Shown here: piece by piece, positions 1 through 9,473 of the stretch
Layout of the letters: each line of letters starts with the position of its first letter
Numbering within the stretch: position 1 is the stretch's first letter
Origin: Paenibacillus sp.
Lineage (GTDB): Bacteria > Bacillota > Bacilli > Paenibacillales > Paenibacillaceae
Direction of reading: 5' to 3'
Length of the DNA stretch: 64,000 nucleotides
Assembly (NCBI GenBank): GCA_023512345.1
Contig: JAILZT010000003.1
Location: 248,001-312,000 of the forward strand
Notes under the pieces: generated by a model
The model's input: only the letters and a program-made list of their open reading frames with translations
What the model was told of the DNA's origin: nothing
The model's database searches: none
Made by a program: the position numbers and the translations under genes

Positions 1-458
1 GTGTTCACAGCTCCAGGCAGCACAAGCACCCAGAAGGAGTCCATTAAGCCAATCTTTTGGATCACGATGTAAAAAGGAATCAAGCCGCCATTAAACACCA
101 TACTGAAAACGAACAACCAGGAGTAGACATTGCGTCCTTTAAAGACCGAATTCTCCTTGGATAACGGATAGGCTGCCAAAAAGGTAATGAGAAGCGTTAG
201 TGCTGTGCCGATAACTGTTCTTTTAACGGATATCCATATGGAATGCAGGAACACCGGGTTATCTATCGTTTTTTTATAGGCTTCCAAAGAGAATTGTTTC
301 GGCCACAAGCCTACTAGATTAGCATCCGCCGCCGATTTGGCACTGAAGGATACGGCAAGAACATGAAGTAGAGGTACAATACACATGATTGCTAACAGGA
401 TTAGAAAGCAGGTGTTAAATATGTTAAAAATGCGATAGCCTTTTGTTTTGTAATACAT
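1..458 (-). CDS. Carbohydrate ABC transporter permease (LplC/AraQ type), C-terminus cut by window edge
   Basis: The reading frame starts at an ATG at 456-458, behind AGAGGGAGA, and stays open to the window edge, giving about 152 residues. The start (MYYKTKGYRIFNIFNT) and the following membrane segments, with LSKENSVFKGRNVYSW and FNGGLIPFYIVIQKIGLMDS, match the second inner-membrane subunit of CUT1-type oligosaccharide importers. It should pair with the permease just upstream to form the membrane channel for the binding protein at 1577-3280. The EAA-loop region that contacts the ATPase lies outside the window. No ATPase is visible; such systems often share an MsmX-type ATPase encoded elsewhere. 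Family assignment is firm, substrate unknown. Confidence 0.88.
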   Translation of the reverse strand, partial: MYYKTKGYRIFNIFNTCFLILLAIMCIVPLLHVLAVSFSAKSAADANLVGLWPKQFSLEAYKKTIDNPVFLHSIWISVKRTVIGTALTLLITFLAAYPLSKENSVFKGRNVYSWLFVFSMVFNGGLIPFYIVIQKIGLMDSFWVLVLPGAVN

Positions 459-482
459 AATTCTCCCTCTTTCGTAGGTAAT

Positions 483-1373
483 TTAGAATATGCGATAACC
501 CGCCCATTTCTTAGCCATCCGGTAGGATACGAGTATAAGTATCATGCTAATTGCAGATTTGAATAATCCAATTGCTGTACCGAAGCCCATCTCACCATTA
601 AGAATTGCCGTCCGATACACGAAGGTATCAATGATATCGCCCTTTTGATACACCAGAGGGTTATATAAGTTGAAAATCTGATCGAACCCTGCATTCAGTA
701 CATTCCCCAACGCTAGCGTCCCTACTACGACTGCCATAGGAATTAAGGAAGGTATTGTGATGTAGCGTGTCTGTTTCCAGCGGGTTGCCCCATCCACTTC
801 AGCAGCTTCATATAGAGATGGATTAATACCAGCGATAGCAGCCAGGAAAATGATTGTATTATATCCGAATTCCTTCCACACATCGGTAAGGATAACCGTA
901 AACCGGAACCAGTTGTTATCTCCTAAGAAGAAAATAGGCTTCACACCAAATGATCCAAGAATCTGGTTCACAAAGCCGTCTGTAGCGAGCAGGTCCAGCA
1001 ATATTCCACCAAGGATGACCCAGGACAAAAAGTGGGGCAAGTATACTAAAGTCTGTATCGTGCGCTGAATGCCAACCTTGCGGATCTCATTCAAAAGAAT
1101 AGCAAAGATAAACGGAACAAGCAGATTAAAGACCATTTTCAAAATCGCAATAATCAATGTGTTCCAAATGACCTGCATACTATCTTCACGTTCAAAAAGA
1201 TAACGAAAATTGTCCAGCCCTATCCATTGTGAGCCCGAAATACCAAGCCAAGGCTTGTAATCCTGAAATGCCATCACAATTCCCAGCATCGGAATAAAAC
1301 TGAAAATAATTAGGCATATCATTGCTGGCAACAGCATGACGTGAAACGGCCAAGTTTTTTTAAGTGTTCTCAT
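483..1373 (-). CDS. Carbohydrate ABC transporter permease (LplB/YtcP-partner type)
   Basis: This 296-residue protein has about six membrane segments and the MetI-like permease fold. The EAA loop that docks the ATPase is visible around residues 185-205 (INPSLYEAAEVDGATRWKQT). The start ATG is preceded by GGGGGATCAACACAC. It is the first permease of a CUT1-type importer; its stop lies about 24 bp before the start of the next permease, so the two are co-transcribed. The solute-binding lipoprotein is upstream in the same direction with a hairpin in between. LplB-like permeases in Paenibacillus commonly serve plant or bacterial polysaccharide fragments, but the sugar cannot be read from the sequence. 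Confidence 0.92.
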   Translation of the reverse strand: MRTLKKTWPFHVMLLPAMICLIIFSFIPMLGIVMAFQDYKPWLGISGSQWIGLDNFRYLFEREDSMQVIWNTLIIAILKMVFNLLVPFIFAILLNEIRKVGIQRTIQTLVYLPHFLSWVILGGILLDLLATDGFVNQILGSFGVKPIFFLGDNNWFRFTVILTDVWKEFGYNTIIFLAAIAGINPSLYEAAEVDGATRWKQTRYITIPSLIPMAVVVGTLALGNVLNAGFDQIFNLYNPLVYQKGDIIDTFVYRTAILNGEMGFGTAIGLFKSAISMILILVSYRMAKKWAGYRIF

Positions 1374-1500
1374 GTGTGTTGATCCCCCATATCGTTCAAA
1401 TCTTCTGTAACCATACTCAAATTATATCAACGCTAGAAGTAGCCAAGTAGAGAGCAAAACCAATATAAATGGTACAAAAGCAATGTCTTATTTGTTCATC

Positions 1501-1553
1501 AAAAAAGGCCGTCTTTCGGATAGAATTCTCTACCCAAAAGACGACCCCTTATG
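1501..1553 (-). terminator. Hairpin with U-tract between binding-protein and permease genes
   Basis: On the minus strand an imperfect stem (AAGGGGTCGTCTTT pairing with AAAGACGGCCTT) is followed by a run of six T. It lies 24 bp after the binding-protein stop and before the permease gene. Such intra-operon hairpins are a known way to make more binding protein than permease. Partial read-through is inferred, not shown. Confidence 0.65.
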
Positions 1554-1576
1554 CTTATTCATCAGAATAATCTATT

Positions 1577-3280
1577 TTATTTTACGCTGTCATACCATTC
1601 ATTAACTTCCTTCGTAATTTGATCGCCACCGCCTGATTTCCAAGTATCAACGAAAGTATCAAAGGAGTCAACAGGTGATTTGCCATAGATGATTTCATTG
1701 AAAGTCTGGCTCTCAATTTTGTTCAAATAGTCCATCTTGGATTTCATAGTTTCTGTAGTAGGCCCTGTGAACATGTTCTTGAACGATTTATCCTCTTGGC
1801 TCAACAGTACTTTAGCCGCTGCCGGAGTGTCCTTGCCGTAATTGACTGCTACATCCTTCTCAAGTCTTGTTGTAGGTTCAGCACCACCTGCAAGATTGAG
1901 CAGTGATTGCATTTGGGCATCAGGAATACGTGCACCGTCACGTACCAGGAGGTAACGAACACTGTTCACATAACCACCAGCGATTTTATCGTTTGCTACC
2001 ATTTTACCACTTGCATCCAGTTCATAATCATAGCCGGCAAAGAGGCCGTTATCCAGTTCGCTGCCCGGTTGCGGGTTGGCGAAGTTGTCGAACAAATAAT
2101 TTTGATACGTAAAGAAGGCTTCCGGATTTTTCATTTCGGTACTGATCAACGTTACGCCATTCGTAAACTGCGTACCATGACGCATTACAGATCCGTCTGG
2201 ACCCGCTGGAATCTCAATCGGGCTCCATACTGCACCAGGTACGTTCTTAACTGTATCAAGCAAAGGCCATCCACTCATCCAGTAAGGTCCCGGGATAATA
2301 CCCGCTGTACCGGCAACTGCTGGTTCTGATGTTTTGTTCTCATCCCAAAGTGCAGCTTCCTGCGGAATGTAACCCTTTTCCAACCATTCCTTAAGCTTAG
2401 TAAGACCTTGCTTCATCCCTGTATTTACAGAACCATACTCCAGTTTACCATCTGTACCAAGGTTCCACTGCTGTGGGAGGGTTCCAAAGGCTCCGAAAAT
2501 CCAAGAAGGATCGCCCATCCATGTGTTCATAGTCGACTTAAATCCAATACTAAGCGGAGTTACCTTGTCCGGTGTAAGTCCATCCGGGTTCTGATTTTTG
2601 AATGCATCCATTACCTTCTCCAACTCGTCGATGGTTGTAGGAGCCTTCATGTTCAGCTTATCGAGCCAATCCTGGCGAACCCACAGGATATAATCATGAT
2701 TGTAGGCATAATCGAGTACCGGGATACCCATTTTTTTGCCATCACGGCTGTATTGGTTCCATACGTTAGGATCCTGGGCCATAGCCTTTTTCCATGAATC
2801 AGAAGCATATTTATCAAATAGGCTGCCAACTTCAGCGTACATGCCGGAGTCGATCAAATCCTGGGCAATAGCAGAATCAGCAGTACCTATTGTTACTACC
2901 TCAGGCATTTCTTGTCCAGAGGACATGGAAAGACGAAGCTTTGTTCCAAATGCACCGTTGGTATCCGTAATAGACCACAAAGACTTAATGTTAATACCGA
3001 ATTTCTCTTTGGCCCATTGGGTAGCTACGTTGTTTTCAATCGATTCACCGTTTTTGAATTTCAGTTCTGGATCTACGCCCCAAACGGTTGTTATGGTTAC
3101 TTCAGGATCATATTTATCCTTGTAGGCGTTTTCAGTTGTACTCGCTGCATTTGCTGGCTTATCACCGGCAGTATTATTTTCTTTCGCATCATTATTACCA
3201 GAGCAGCCCGCAAGGCTACTGGCTAGAAGCACACTCGCCCCTAGGAGCGGCAGCCATTTTTTTCTCTTCATTGCGCTCAT
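1577..3280 (-). CDS. Extracellular solute-binding lipoprotein of a carbohydrate ABC importer (LplA-like)
   Basis: This 567-residue protein opens with a type II signal peptide: a basic start (MKRKKW), a hydrophobic core and the lipobox LAGC, with Cys26 as the lipidated residue. A low-complexity Asn/Ala/Lys linker follows, then a large binding-protein fold with bulky aromatic segments (WMGDPSWIFGAFG, GPYWMSGWPLLDTV) typical of family-1 oligosaccharide-binding proteins of more than 500 residues. It would capture a sugar outside the membrane and pass it to the permeases downstream. The YesN/YesM-like pair upstream on the same strand is its probable regulator. A start at the second ATG (codon 4) is equally possible. 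Confidence 0.92.
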   Translation of the reverse strand: MSAMKRKKWLPLLGASVLLASSLAGCSGNNDAKENNTAGDKPANAASTTENAYKDKYDPEVTITTVWGVDPELKFKNGESIENNVATQWAKEKFGINIKSLWSITDTNGAFGTKLRLSMSSGQEMPEVVTIGTADSAIAQDLIDSGMYAEVGSLFDKYASDSWKKAMAQDPNVWNQYSRDGKKMGIPVLDYAYNHDYILWVRQDWLDKLNMKAPTTIDELEKVMDAFKNQNPDGLTPDKVTPLSIGFKSTMNTWMGDPSWIFGAFGTLPQQWNLGTDGKLEYGSVNTGMKQGLTKLKEWLEKGYIPQEAALWDENKTSEPAVAGTAGIIPGPYWMSGWPLLDTVKNVPGAVWSPIEIPAGPDGSVMRHGTQFTNGVTLISTEMKNPEAFFTYQNYLFDNFANPQPGSELDNGLFAGYDYELDASGKMVANDKIAGGYVNSVRYLLVRDGARIPDAQMQSLLNLAGGAEPTTRLEKDVAVNYGKDTPAAAKVLLSQEDKSFKNMFTGPTTETMKSKMDYLNKIESQTFNEIIYGKSPVDSFDTFVDTWKSGGGDQITKEVNEWYDSVK

Positions 3281-3392
3281 TTTGTTTTGTTCCCCCTTAG
3301 ATTCCTTAAGTATTGGTTATATGTTAATTATAAGGAATGAGCCTAAGGCCGAATATGTCATTAAAACAAGGTTTCTGCACCTTTCACAACCT

Positions 3393-5033
3393 CTATCCGT
3401 CCCGAAATTCATTTGGTGTCATACCATAGTGCTTTTTGAACATTTTGCTGAAATATTGCGGATTTTGATATCCGAGCTCTGTTGTAATTTCATATATTTT
3501 TTTATTCGTATTCTTAAGGAGATAGAGTGCACGTTCCATACGCATGCGGATAATATAATCACCGAGCCCTTCTCCCGTCTCGGCCTTATAAATTTTGGAC
3601 AAATACACGGGATGAAGGTACACATGGTCTGCAATGGTCTTCACCGACAGTTCATGACCCAAAGGGTTCCCAACGAGCTCATGGACTTGCTTGATAATAT
3701 AGCTTTTCGTATACTGATCGCTTTCCGACAGTTCCTCCTGCAGCTTACCCAGCATTTCTAACGCCCAATCGCGTAGCTTGTTTAATGAGGATAGGATACT
3801 CTGAGTCAGGAGTGGATCTAAGGCGTATTGGTCAATTTGCGAGATGAACTGTCCACCCTTGTGAGCAATATACATAAAGGCATTGGTTATGGATAAGAAC
3901 ACTTCATATAACTGCTCTCTAGAACATCGTGCGTTTTCCATATCACTGAAGACATCCTCAATTTTCTGGCGGGCGGTATCCCATTGCTTGGACTCCAATA
4001 GATGAATAAGTGTAGGTGGACGGTAAAGAGTTTCCAGCGACTTAATATTTACTCCCTCTTGAGGATGACGGTCTTCTAGAAAAATAACTGAGCCTGTTTC
4101 ATTCTGTACGGTTAGATACATGGAGCTTAATCCGCCTCGGTATGCAGCCGTCATTCCCTCAGGGAAGGTGAACCATTCGGAAACAATAAGTGAAATATCT
4201 CCCTTGAGATAATTACTTACATTCATACGAAACTTATTGATGGCCGCTTTGAGAAGGTTCTGCCGTTCAAGAGTATAGCTGTCCAGCATCTCTAATTCTC
4301 TGGCCACTTCCGGTCTCATTTCAACCAATAAAATCAGGCAATCATGAGGAGCTTTGCAGAACCAGACATGAAAGTGCTCCTTAAATAGCTCTTCAGCGAT
4401 ATTGCCAATCGCATATTCCATCAAAGAAATCGTGTGATGATCCATTGTCATATAATGCTTGCCCAATTGAATCAAGAGCAAGGCCGCTGAGGCATCCATA
4501 TCAAATGAGATTTCATATTCCTTAAGCTTTGCACTCAGTGTGCGCTCGGACATCACCCGTCCCAGCAGCAAATCATGCATCAAATTGGCATGAAGGACAC
4601 TATAATCAGCTTTACGCTTATAGAGCAGCTGATGGTATTTATCATGGGCATCCCATTCATCCTTTAAAGCTTCAATAGCACCGGATACACTTTTGATAAA
4701 CTCCTCATCGCTGACTGGCTTCAAAATATAATCGAACGCCTGCAGCTGGATCGCTTTCTTGGCATAATGAAAATCCGAGTACCCTGTAAGCAAAATCGAC
4801 CGTATATGCGGCCACTTTTCATTTACAGCTTCTATTAATTGCAGCCCGGACATCCCTGGCATGGATATATCAGAAACTACAATATCTATGTCATGCTGCT
4901 CAATAATTTGAAGAGCTTCGGCAGCGGAAGCCGCCTGATGTACCTTAATTACTCCAATTTCATCCCATGGGATGGTTCGGGCCAGACTTTCTGTTACATA
5001 AGATTCATCGTCGACTAACAACAGTTCTATCAT
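3393..5033 (-). CDS. YesN-like response regulator, AraC-type DNA-binding domain
   Basis: The start chosen is the ATG at 5031-5033, preceded at good distance by AGGAGG; a longer frame to 5072 has no such site. From this start (546 residues) the receiver domain shows the acidic pair D8/D9, phospho-acceptor D55 (VVSDISMPG), T83 and K105. A long middle region of unassigned fold follows. The C-terminal ~100 residues hold two AraC-type helix-turn-helix motifs (VYLHPVYLSKIYKAETG and ITTELGYQNPQYFSKMFKKHYG). It is encoded just after its histidine kinase and just before the sugar importer genes, which it probably activates. Confidence 0.93.
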   Translation of the reverse strand: MIELLLVDDESYVTESLARTIPWDEIGVIKVHQAASAAEALQIIEQHDIDIVVSDISMPGMSGLQLIEAVNEKWPHIRSILLTGYSDFHYAKKAIQLQAFDYILKPVSDEEFIKSVSGAIEALKDEWDAHDKYHQLLYKRKADYSVLHANLMHDLLLGRVMSERTLSAKLKEYEISFDMDASAALLLIQLGKHYMTMDHHTISLMEYAIGNIAEELFKEHFHVWFCKAPHDCLILLVEMRPEVARELEMLDSYTLERQNLLKAAINKFRMNVSNYLKGDISLIVSEWFTFPEGMTAAYRGGLSSMYLTVQNETGSVIFLEDRHPQEGVNIKSLETLYRPPTLIHLLESKQWDTARQKIEDVFSDMENARCSREQLYEVFLSITNAFMYIAHKGGQFISQIDQYALDPLLTQSILSSLNKLRDWALEMLGKLQEELSESDQYTKSYIIKQVHELVGNPLGHELSVKTIADHVYLHPVYLSKIYKAETGEGLGDYIIRMRMERALYLLKNTNKKIYEITTELGYQNPQYFSKMFKKHYGMTPNEFRDG

Positions 5034-5058
5034 AATAATACCTCCTGGATGTCTACCA

Positions 5059-6795
5059 TTAGTTGTCAGCAAAGGGCAATACCCACTGCAGGGTGGCCTT
5101 CAATCCACCCAGAGGAGAAGCCGCAAAGGTTAATCCCGCCTCTTCTCCAAAGCGCAGGCGCATTCTCTGGTGTACGTTCCAAAGACCGCAACCCATCTCT
5201 TCATCCATCGCCTTGTTCAGCTTGCTTTCCAATTCAGCTATTCCTGCAGCTGTCATGCCTTTTCCATCATCCTCAACGACTAACATCATTACTCTTCCCC
5301 GGCAAGAGCCAGTAATCCTCACTAACCCTGCTTCTGCAATGGGCTCAATGCCATGAAGAACAGCATTTTCAACAAGCGGTTGAAGGAACAGTGGAGGAAT
5401 GTCTAGTTTCCTCATTTGTGGGGGAATCTCCACAGAATACTGAAGTCTGCTCATTCTCATCGTCTGAATCTCCAGATAATGTGTCACAAATTCAATTTCT
5501 TCGGATAAGGCTACCAGATCACGTTCTTGGCGCGTCGTGTATCTGTAGTAACGGGAAAGATTATGTGACATGCCTACAACAGCCTTCATATTATCCAGCT
5601 TGGCCATACTTGTAATGAAAGAGAAACAGTTGTAAAAGAAATGCGGATTAATCTGCGATTGAAGCTGCTTCAATCGGGCTTCACGTACATGAATTTTCTC
5701 CATCAATACATTCTCAATCAGCTCTTGAGTCTGCTCAACCATGCTATTAAACCTTCCCGAAAGAAAGCTAAATTCATTTTTACCTTTGATCTCCACCCGA
5801 GTAGAATAATCACCCTGCTTCAATCTTTGAAAGCCACCTACCAAATTCCGGACAGGTACCTGCACTTGCACATACAGTAAATAAGCTACCAGACAGCTCA
5901 TCAGCAATAAGGCACTGACAGAAAAATAAAACAAGCGATTAGAGGTATGAATAGGCTTCAATATCTCAGAAAGCGGAATGTAATCGATCAAATACCAGCC
6001 CATCTTGTCCGAATAAACGATGTTTACACTGTAAGATTCCCCGTCAATGTCAATTGTGCGATTTTCACTGCCTTTCAGCTTTTCTTGCTCCAGCCTTTCT
6101 ACCAGTTCATTAGCCAATACCTTATCGGCGCTATGATTGAAGATAAGTCCAGTTCCTTGCTTATAATAAAAAGGGTCTCTTCTGCCGCCGCTTTTGAATT
6201 TATCCAGCATATCTTCTATATTTCGGCTGTCAAACTCTACCTTCATAATCGTATTAGCTTCCTTTGGAGAGAACTCAGCCTTGTAAGGGGTGAAGGAAAA
6301 CCAAGAGAATAAGAAACGATTCCCATTCTGATCTTCAATTTTGTCCACGTGCCAGCCTGATTTCACTTCTCTTCGCAAATCCTCATCCTGGTAGGGATTG
6401 GCATTACTCTCGCTGACTACCCGGTGGATGGACGGTGAATACAAGTATAATTTACTTTTCCAATTGGATGAGCTTTCCTGAATACTGATCTTCGTCTGAA
6501 TACGTTCAATTAAATTTATGGCATCCAGATTCAGATAACCATTCTTCAGGTATGTATCCTTTAGGCTCATTATATCAGGGTCATGGATAAGGAGTATGGG
6601 CCAGGAGGACAGCAATTCCATGTTCGTCTCTACCTGATTCTGAAAAAAGCTTAGCTGATTGCTGTTTGACAGATTCAGCTCACTTCGCAGAACATCTGTT
6701 GTAGTCTTATTGGAATAAAAATAGAGAATCGTGATCGGTATTAACATGATGACCATAATGCTCACTATTTTTGAGAATAGATTATATTTATACAT
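5059..6795 (-). CDS. YesM-like sensor histidine kinase
   Basis: The ATG at 6795 is preferred because AAAGGTG lies nine bases upstream; a GTG three codons earlier overlaps that site. The protein (578 residues) has an N-terminal membrane segment, a large extracytoplasmic dCache-like sensor region, a second membrane segment near residues 290-312 and a HAMP domain. The His_kinase domain has the signature QSQINPHFFYN, where His385 should be phosphorylated. A GHKL ATPase domain follows (N box PLVENAVLHGIEP, then VVEDDGKGM). The response regulator starts 25 bp downstream. Together they form a YesMN-type pair that probably senses the carbohydrate taken up by the transporter. Confidence 0.93.
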   Translation of the reverse strand: MYKYNLFSKIVSIMVIMLIPITILYFYSNKTTTDVLRSELNLSNSNQLSFFQNQVETNMELLSSWPILLIHDPDIMSLKDTYLKNGYLNLDAINLIERIQTKISIQESSSNWKSKLYLYSPSIHRVVSESNANPYQDEDLRREVKSGWHVDKIEDQNGNRFLFSWFSFTPYKAEFSPKEANTIMKVEFDSRNIEDMLDKFKSGGRRDPFYYKQGTGLIFNHSADKVLANELVERLEQEKLKGSENRTIDIDGESYSVNIVYSDKMGWYLIDYIPLSEILKPIHTSNRLFYFSVSALLLMSCLVAYLLYVQVQVPVRNLVGGFQRLKQGDYSTRVEIKGKNEFSFLSGRFNSMVEQTQELIENVLMEKIHVREARLKQLQSQINPHFFYNCFSFITSMAKLDNMKAVVGMSHNLSRYYRYTTRQERDLVALSEEIEFVTHYLEIQTMRMSRLQYSVEIPPQMRKLDIPPLFLQPLVENAVLHGIEPIAEAGLVRITGSCRGRVMMLVVEDDGKGMTAAGIAELESKLNKAMDEEMGCGLWNVHQRMRLRFGEEAGLTFAASPLGGLKATLQWVLPFADN

Positions 6796-6890
6796 GTTCT
6801 TCACACCTTTAGCGAAATGTCTTATATATGATGAACTTAAGATATGAACATAATATTCGGTCGTTTCTACGGTGAATGTTTGGACTTCCG

Positions 6891-7019
6891 GCCGCTGTTG
6901 TCTGCAGATTTCTTGATTTATACCGCTCTTCAGCGGTGGAAATCCGCAGACAAAGGCGGACGCTATCGCTCCTACAGTTCCAAACTTCCCCTTCGTTCCT
7001 TCCTGCTTTTTGTTACTTT
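6891..7019. repeat. Nested palindromic intergenic element (candidate dispersed repeat)
   Basis: GTCTGCAGATTT at 6900-6911 pairs with AAATCCGCAGAC at 6940-6951 with one mismatch. Inside is a second stem, CCGCT/AGCGG, around 6923-6937. The GC-rich tail (AAAGGCGGACGCTATCGCTC and on) contrasts with the AT-rich surroundings. The structure resembles a dispersed repeat of Bacillota intergenic regions, but only one copy is visible here, so the repeat status is inferred. Confidence 0.45.
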
Positions 7020-7233
7020 CTTTTGTTCATCTTATATAGTTCTTATTGTACAAATAATCTATCTGGGCGCATAGATAAATGGGTAATGTTCCATTGTTAA
7101 TTAGTGGGCAGGGAAAGCTTCCATCTAATGATCCCTTATCGTAAACGTATATCAAAAAGCTCCATAGGGCACATATGCAACATTTAAGTACTTATTCCAA
7201 TCAATATTGTAATTACATTGGTATATGGACACT

Positions 7234-7274
7234 AAACACCCATTCACAGAAGGTTTTTCTGTAAATGGGTGTTT
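7234..7274. repeat. Long intergenic hairpin
   Basis: AAACACCCATT-C-ACAGAA pairs with TTCTGT-A-AATGGGTGTTT around a five-base loop: an 18-bp stem with one mismatch. Neither side is followed by a clear T-run, so it is not a textbook terminator. It lies 135 bp upstream of the amidase gene. Confidence 0.6.
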
Positions 7275-7408
7275 AAGCTGCGACGACCCGAGGTTTTCAT
7301 CTATGTATTTTGAATTGTGACGAACTGATTTTAACCTGTACACTTTCCCTCATAGAGTCCCGATATTAAAGTATAGCCTATAAACACAGAGATGGTAGGG
7401 ATTTGTAT

Positions 7409-8902
7409 ATGATTAAACATGGTTTTCTGACTGTACTGCTGTTGCTCCTTTTATTTGTGACTGCTCCGGGATTGGGTCATGCAGACTCCACAGAAACACG
7501 TATTAATTTAGATGGAAAAGAGCTTGTAATCTCAAAGGACGCCCAGGTTCAGATCGTAAATGGAAGTGTCATGGTGCCTCTTAGATTGGTTACCGAACAG
7601 CTAGGATACGCAGTCAAATGGGATAACGTTACAAAAACTGCGATTATAGAGCAAGCAGGTACTATATTGAAGCTCATGGTAAACAATGCTACCGCGGAGG
7701 CTTCAGGAAGACAAATCCAGCTGGATACCCCACCATTTTTAAACGGAAGTACAACTCTAGTGCCCTTGAGATTCGTTGGTGAGGAGACAGGAACGACTGT
7801 CCGTTGGGACAATCCCTCAAAAACAGTATATTTAACTTCACCCGCTAAAGCACCATTGAGCAATCCATCGACCTTAACCAACATTAGACCTGTAGATACA
7901 GAGACCCGGGAAGAACTGAACCCCTCAGGGTCTGCTCTTACCAATCTCACCTTTAGTGAGAACAAGCTGATGATAAATGTAACCGGAAGTGTAACGCCAA
8001 GTGTTTTCGCCATAACTGGAAAGGACCGAATCGTTATAGATTTGCCGAATACCAGCTACTCTCAGAGCTTTCTTCTTAACCCATCTTTTGAAAATAAACA
8101 GAATGGTACCATTGAGGTTACAGGCAACCCAAATGTCTCAACCCTTCGATATTCATTATTCAGCCATTCGCCCTCAACGATTCGGGTAGTAATTGATCTT
8201 AACAGCGCCACTCCATATAGTGTCATTAATGCTAACGATGGGCTTATTATCATAGACCTTAATGGGGTAACCGTAACGCCTGCTCCAACAAATACCCTTG
8301 CGGCTCCTCCGGTGAAGATTCCGGCAGTAACTCCCTCCCCATCAACTGCTCCAGCGGGTAAGAGATTAGTTGTTATTGATGCTGGACATGGTGGGAAAGA
8401 TCCGGGAGGTATCAGTCTCAGCCAATTTAATGAAAAAGATTTCGCATTATCTACTGTTCTAAAAATAGAGAAACTGCTAAAGAAGGAGCCTAACCTAGAG
8501 GTTGTACTTACCCGGAGCGATGATCGTTATCCAACTCTGCAGGAAAGAGCCAAAATCGCTAATGATCTGAAGGCAGATTTGTTCGTCTCCGTTCATGCCA
8601 ACAGTATTCCGGCGGGCAGCAAAAGCAATCCTAGCGGCTATGAAACGTATTACACACGCAATGACAGCCTGGAATTCGCCAAAACAGTCCATAAGTATTT
8701 GATTCCTGCAACTGGGCTTTCAGACCGTGGTGTTCGCCAAAGCAGCTTATATGTTACTAGAGAAACAAAGATGCCAGCGATCCTGCTGGAATGCGGCTAT
8801 TTAAGTAATGCAAGTGACGAGGCCCTACTGTTCAATGATGATTTTCAGCAAAGGGTAGCGGAGGCGGTTGTAGCCGGTATTAAGGAGTACTTGAAGCTCT
8901 AA
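7409..8902 (+). CDS. Secreted N-acetylmuramoyl-L-alanine amidase with copper-amine-oxidase-like and AMIN domains
   Basis: The ATG at 7409 is preferred over a TTG at 7403 because GGTAGGG lies eight bases upstream. The protein (497 residues) has a signal peptide (to about residue 26) and a pair of CuAO_N1-like repeats (VPLRLVTEQLGY and VPLRFVGEETG). An AMIN-type beta domain follows, then a Pro/Thr-rich linker (about 290-318) and a C-terminal Amidase_3 domain. The zinc/catalytic residues are visible in IDAGHGGKDPGG, the Glu of NEKDF, the His of SVHANS and the late Glu of LLECGYL. It should cleave the amide bond between muramic acid and the stem peptide in the cell wall. Confidence 0.93.
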   Translation: MIKHGFLTVLLLLLLFVTAPGLGHADSTETRINLDGKELVISKDAQVQIVNGSVMVPLRLVTEQLGYAVKWDNVTKTAIIEQAGTILKLMVNNATAEASGRQIQLDTPPFLNGSTTLVPLRFVGEETGTTVRWDNPSKTVYLTSPAKAPLSNPSTLTNIRPVDTETREELNPSGSALTNLTFSENKLMINVTGSVTPSVFAITGKDRIVIDLPNTSYSQSFLLNPSFENKQNGTIEVTGNPNVSTLRYSLFSHSPSTIRVVIDLNSATPYSVINANDGLIIIDLNGVTVTPAPTNTLAAPPVKIPAVTPSPSTAPAGKRLVVIDAGHGGKDPGGISLSQFNEKDFALSTVLKIEKLLKKEPNLEVVLTRSDDRYPTLQERAKIANDLKADLFVSVHANSIPAGSKSNPSGYETYYTRNDSLEFAKTVHKYLIPATGLSDRGVRQSSLYVTRETKMPAILLECGYLSNASDEALLFNDDFQQRVAEAVVAGIKEYLKL

Positions 8903-8912
8903 TCCAATCCAC

Positions 8913-8946
8913 AAAAAGGCCAGCCTATATCCTAGGCTGGCCTTTT
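8913..8946. terminator. Bidirectional terminator between convergent genes
   Basis: AAAAAGGCCAGCC and GGCTGGCCTTTT form a strong GC-rich stem with A-run and T-run on either side. It sits 10 bp after the amidase stop and about 50 bp from the end of the convergent DinB-like gene, so it can serve both. Confidence 0.9.
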
Positions 8947-8996
8947 CATATACATAATCCTTTTTACGGTTCAAAACCAAAACTAGGGTATCCTAT

Positions 8997-9473
8997 TTAA
9001 ATCCTTGCGAAGGTTATAAAGTCAGTGTTAACTGGCTCATGGCCCTCTATCCGCAGGTAGGTAGAGATCTGACCTCTATGGTAGCTTCCGTGCAGCGGCA
9101 CATGGCTCAAGATATCCAAAATGGAGGTCTGAAATTCAGTCCCTTTACTGTTACGGTAAGCAATTATTGTGTTCAGGTCTATATCTCTTAGCGGCTGCAG
9201 AAACAATTGGTACCCAGCATAATTCTCCTGAACGAGAACCTCACAGTCCTCTAGTCGTGTTATTGGCCAGATACTTAGATGGTTGCTGTCTCGTTGGTTC
9301 AGGCGTTCCAGCCAAACCTTTTCTGCGGAGAGAAGGTGTCCAAAAATAGAGATAAGCTTCTCAGATATAGAATCCGCTTCCCGCAATACCTTCAATATTT
9401 CTTCGTTCCCCCAGTGAGCATGTTGGTACAGACGAAGCAAATGTTCCTTTTGAGCCTGAGTTGAAGTTGTCAT
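8997..9473 (-). CDS. DinB-like four-helix-bundle protein
   Basis: This 158-residue protein shows the DinB/YfiT-like pattern of three metal-binding His: one in the first helix region (YQHAHWGNEE), one in FGHLLSAEKVWLERL and one in HVPLHGSYHRGQIS. GGGAGGT precedes the ATG. Its ATG overlaps the stop of the esterase gene upstream (ATGA), which implies translational coupling. Members of this superfamily bind divalent metal and some use bacillithiol or mycothiol, but the substrate here is unknown. Confidence 0.85.
   Translation of the reverse strand: MTTSTQAQKEHLLRLYQHAHWGNEEILKVLREADSISEKLISIFGHLLSAEKVWLERLNQRDSNHLSIWPITRLEDCEVLVQENYAGYQLFLQPLRDIDLNTIIAYRNSKGTEFQTSILDILSHVPLHGSYHRGQISTYLRIEGHEPVNTDFITFARI

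Larger units (their letters stand above)
6796..7408. other. 612-bp intergenic region with a palindromic repeat candidate and no supported gene
   Basis: The region separates the divergent kinase and amidase genes. It holds a complex nested inverted repeat (6900-6951), a GC-rich stretch after it, and a near-perfect 41-bp hairpin (7234-7274). A minus-strand frame at 7152-7343 crosses that hairpin, lacks a ribosome site and has an unlikely composition, so it is not called. Promoters for both flanking genes must lie here but none is clear enough to place. Confidence 0.6.

Noticed and set aside
7152..7343. 63-codon minus-strand frame in the kinase-amidase gap
   Set aside because: It crosses the 41-bp hairpin, has no ribosome site and no protein-like pattern.
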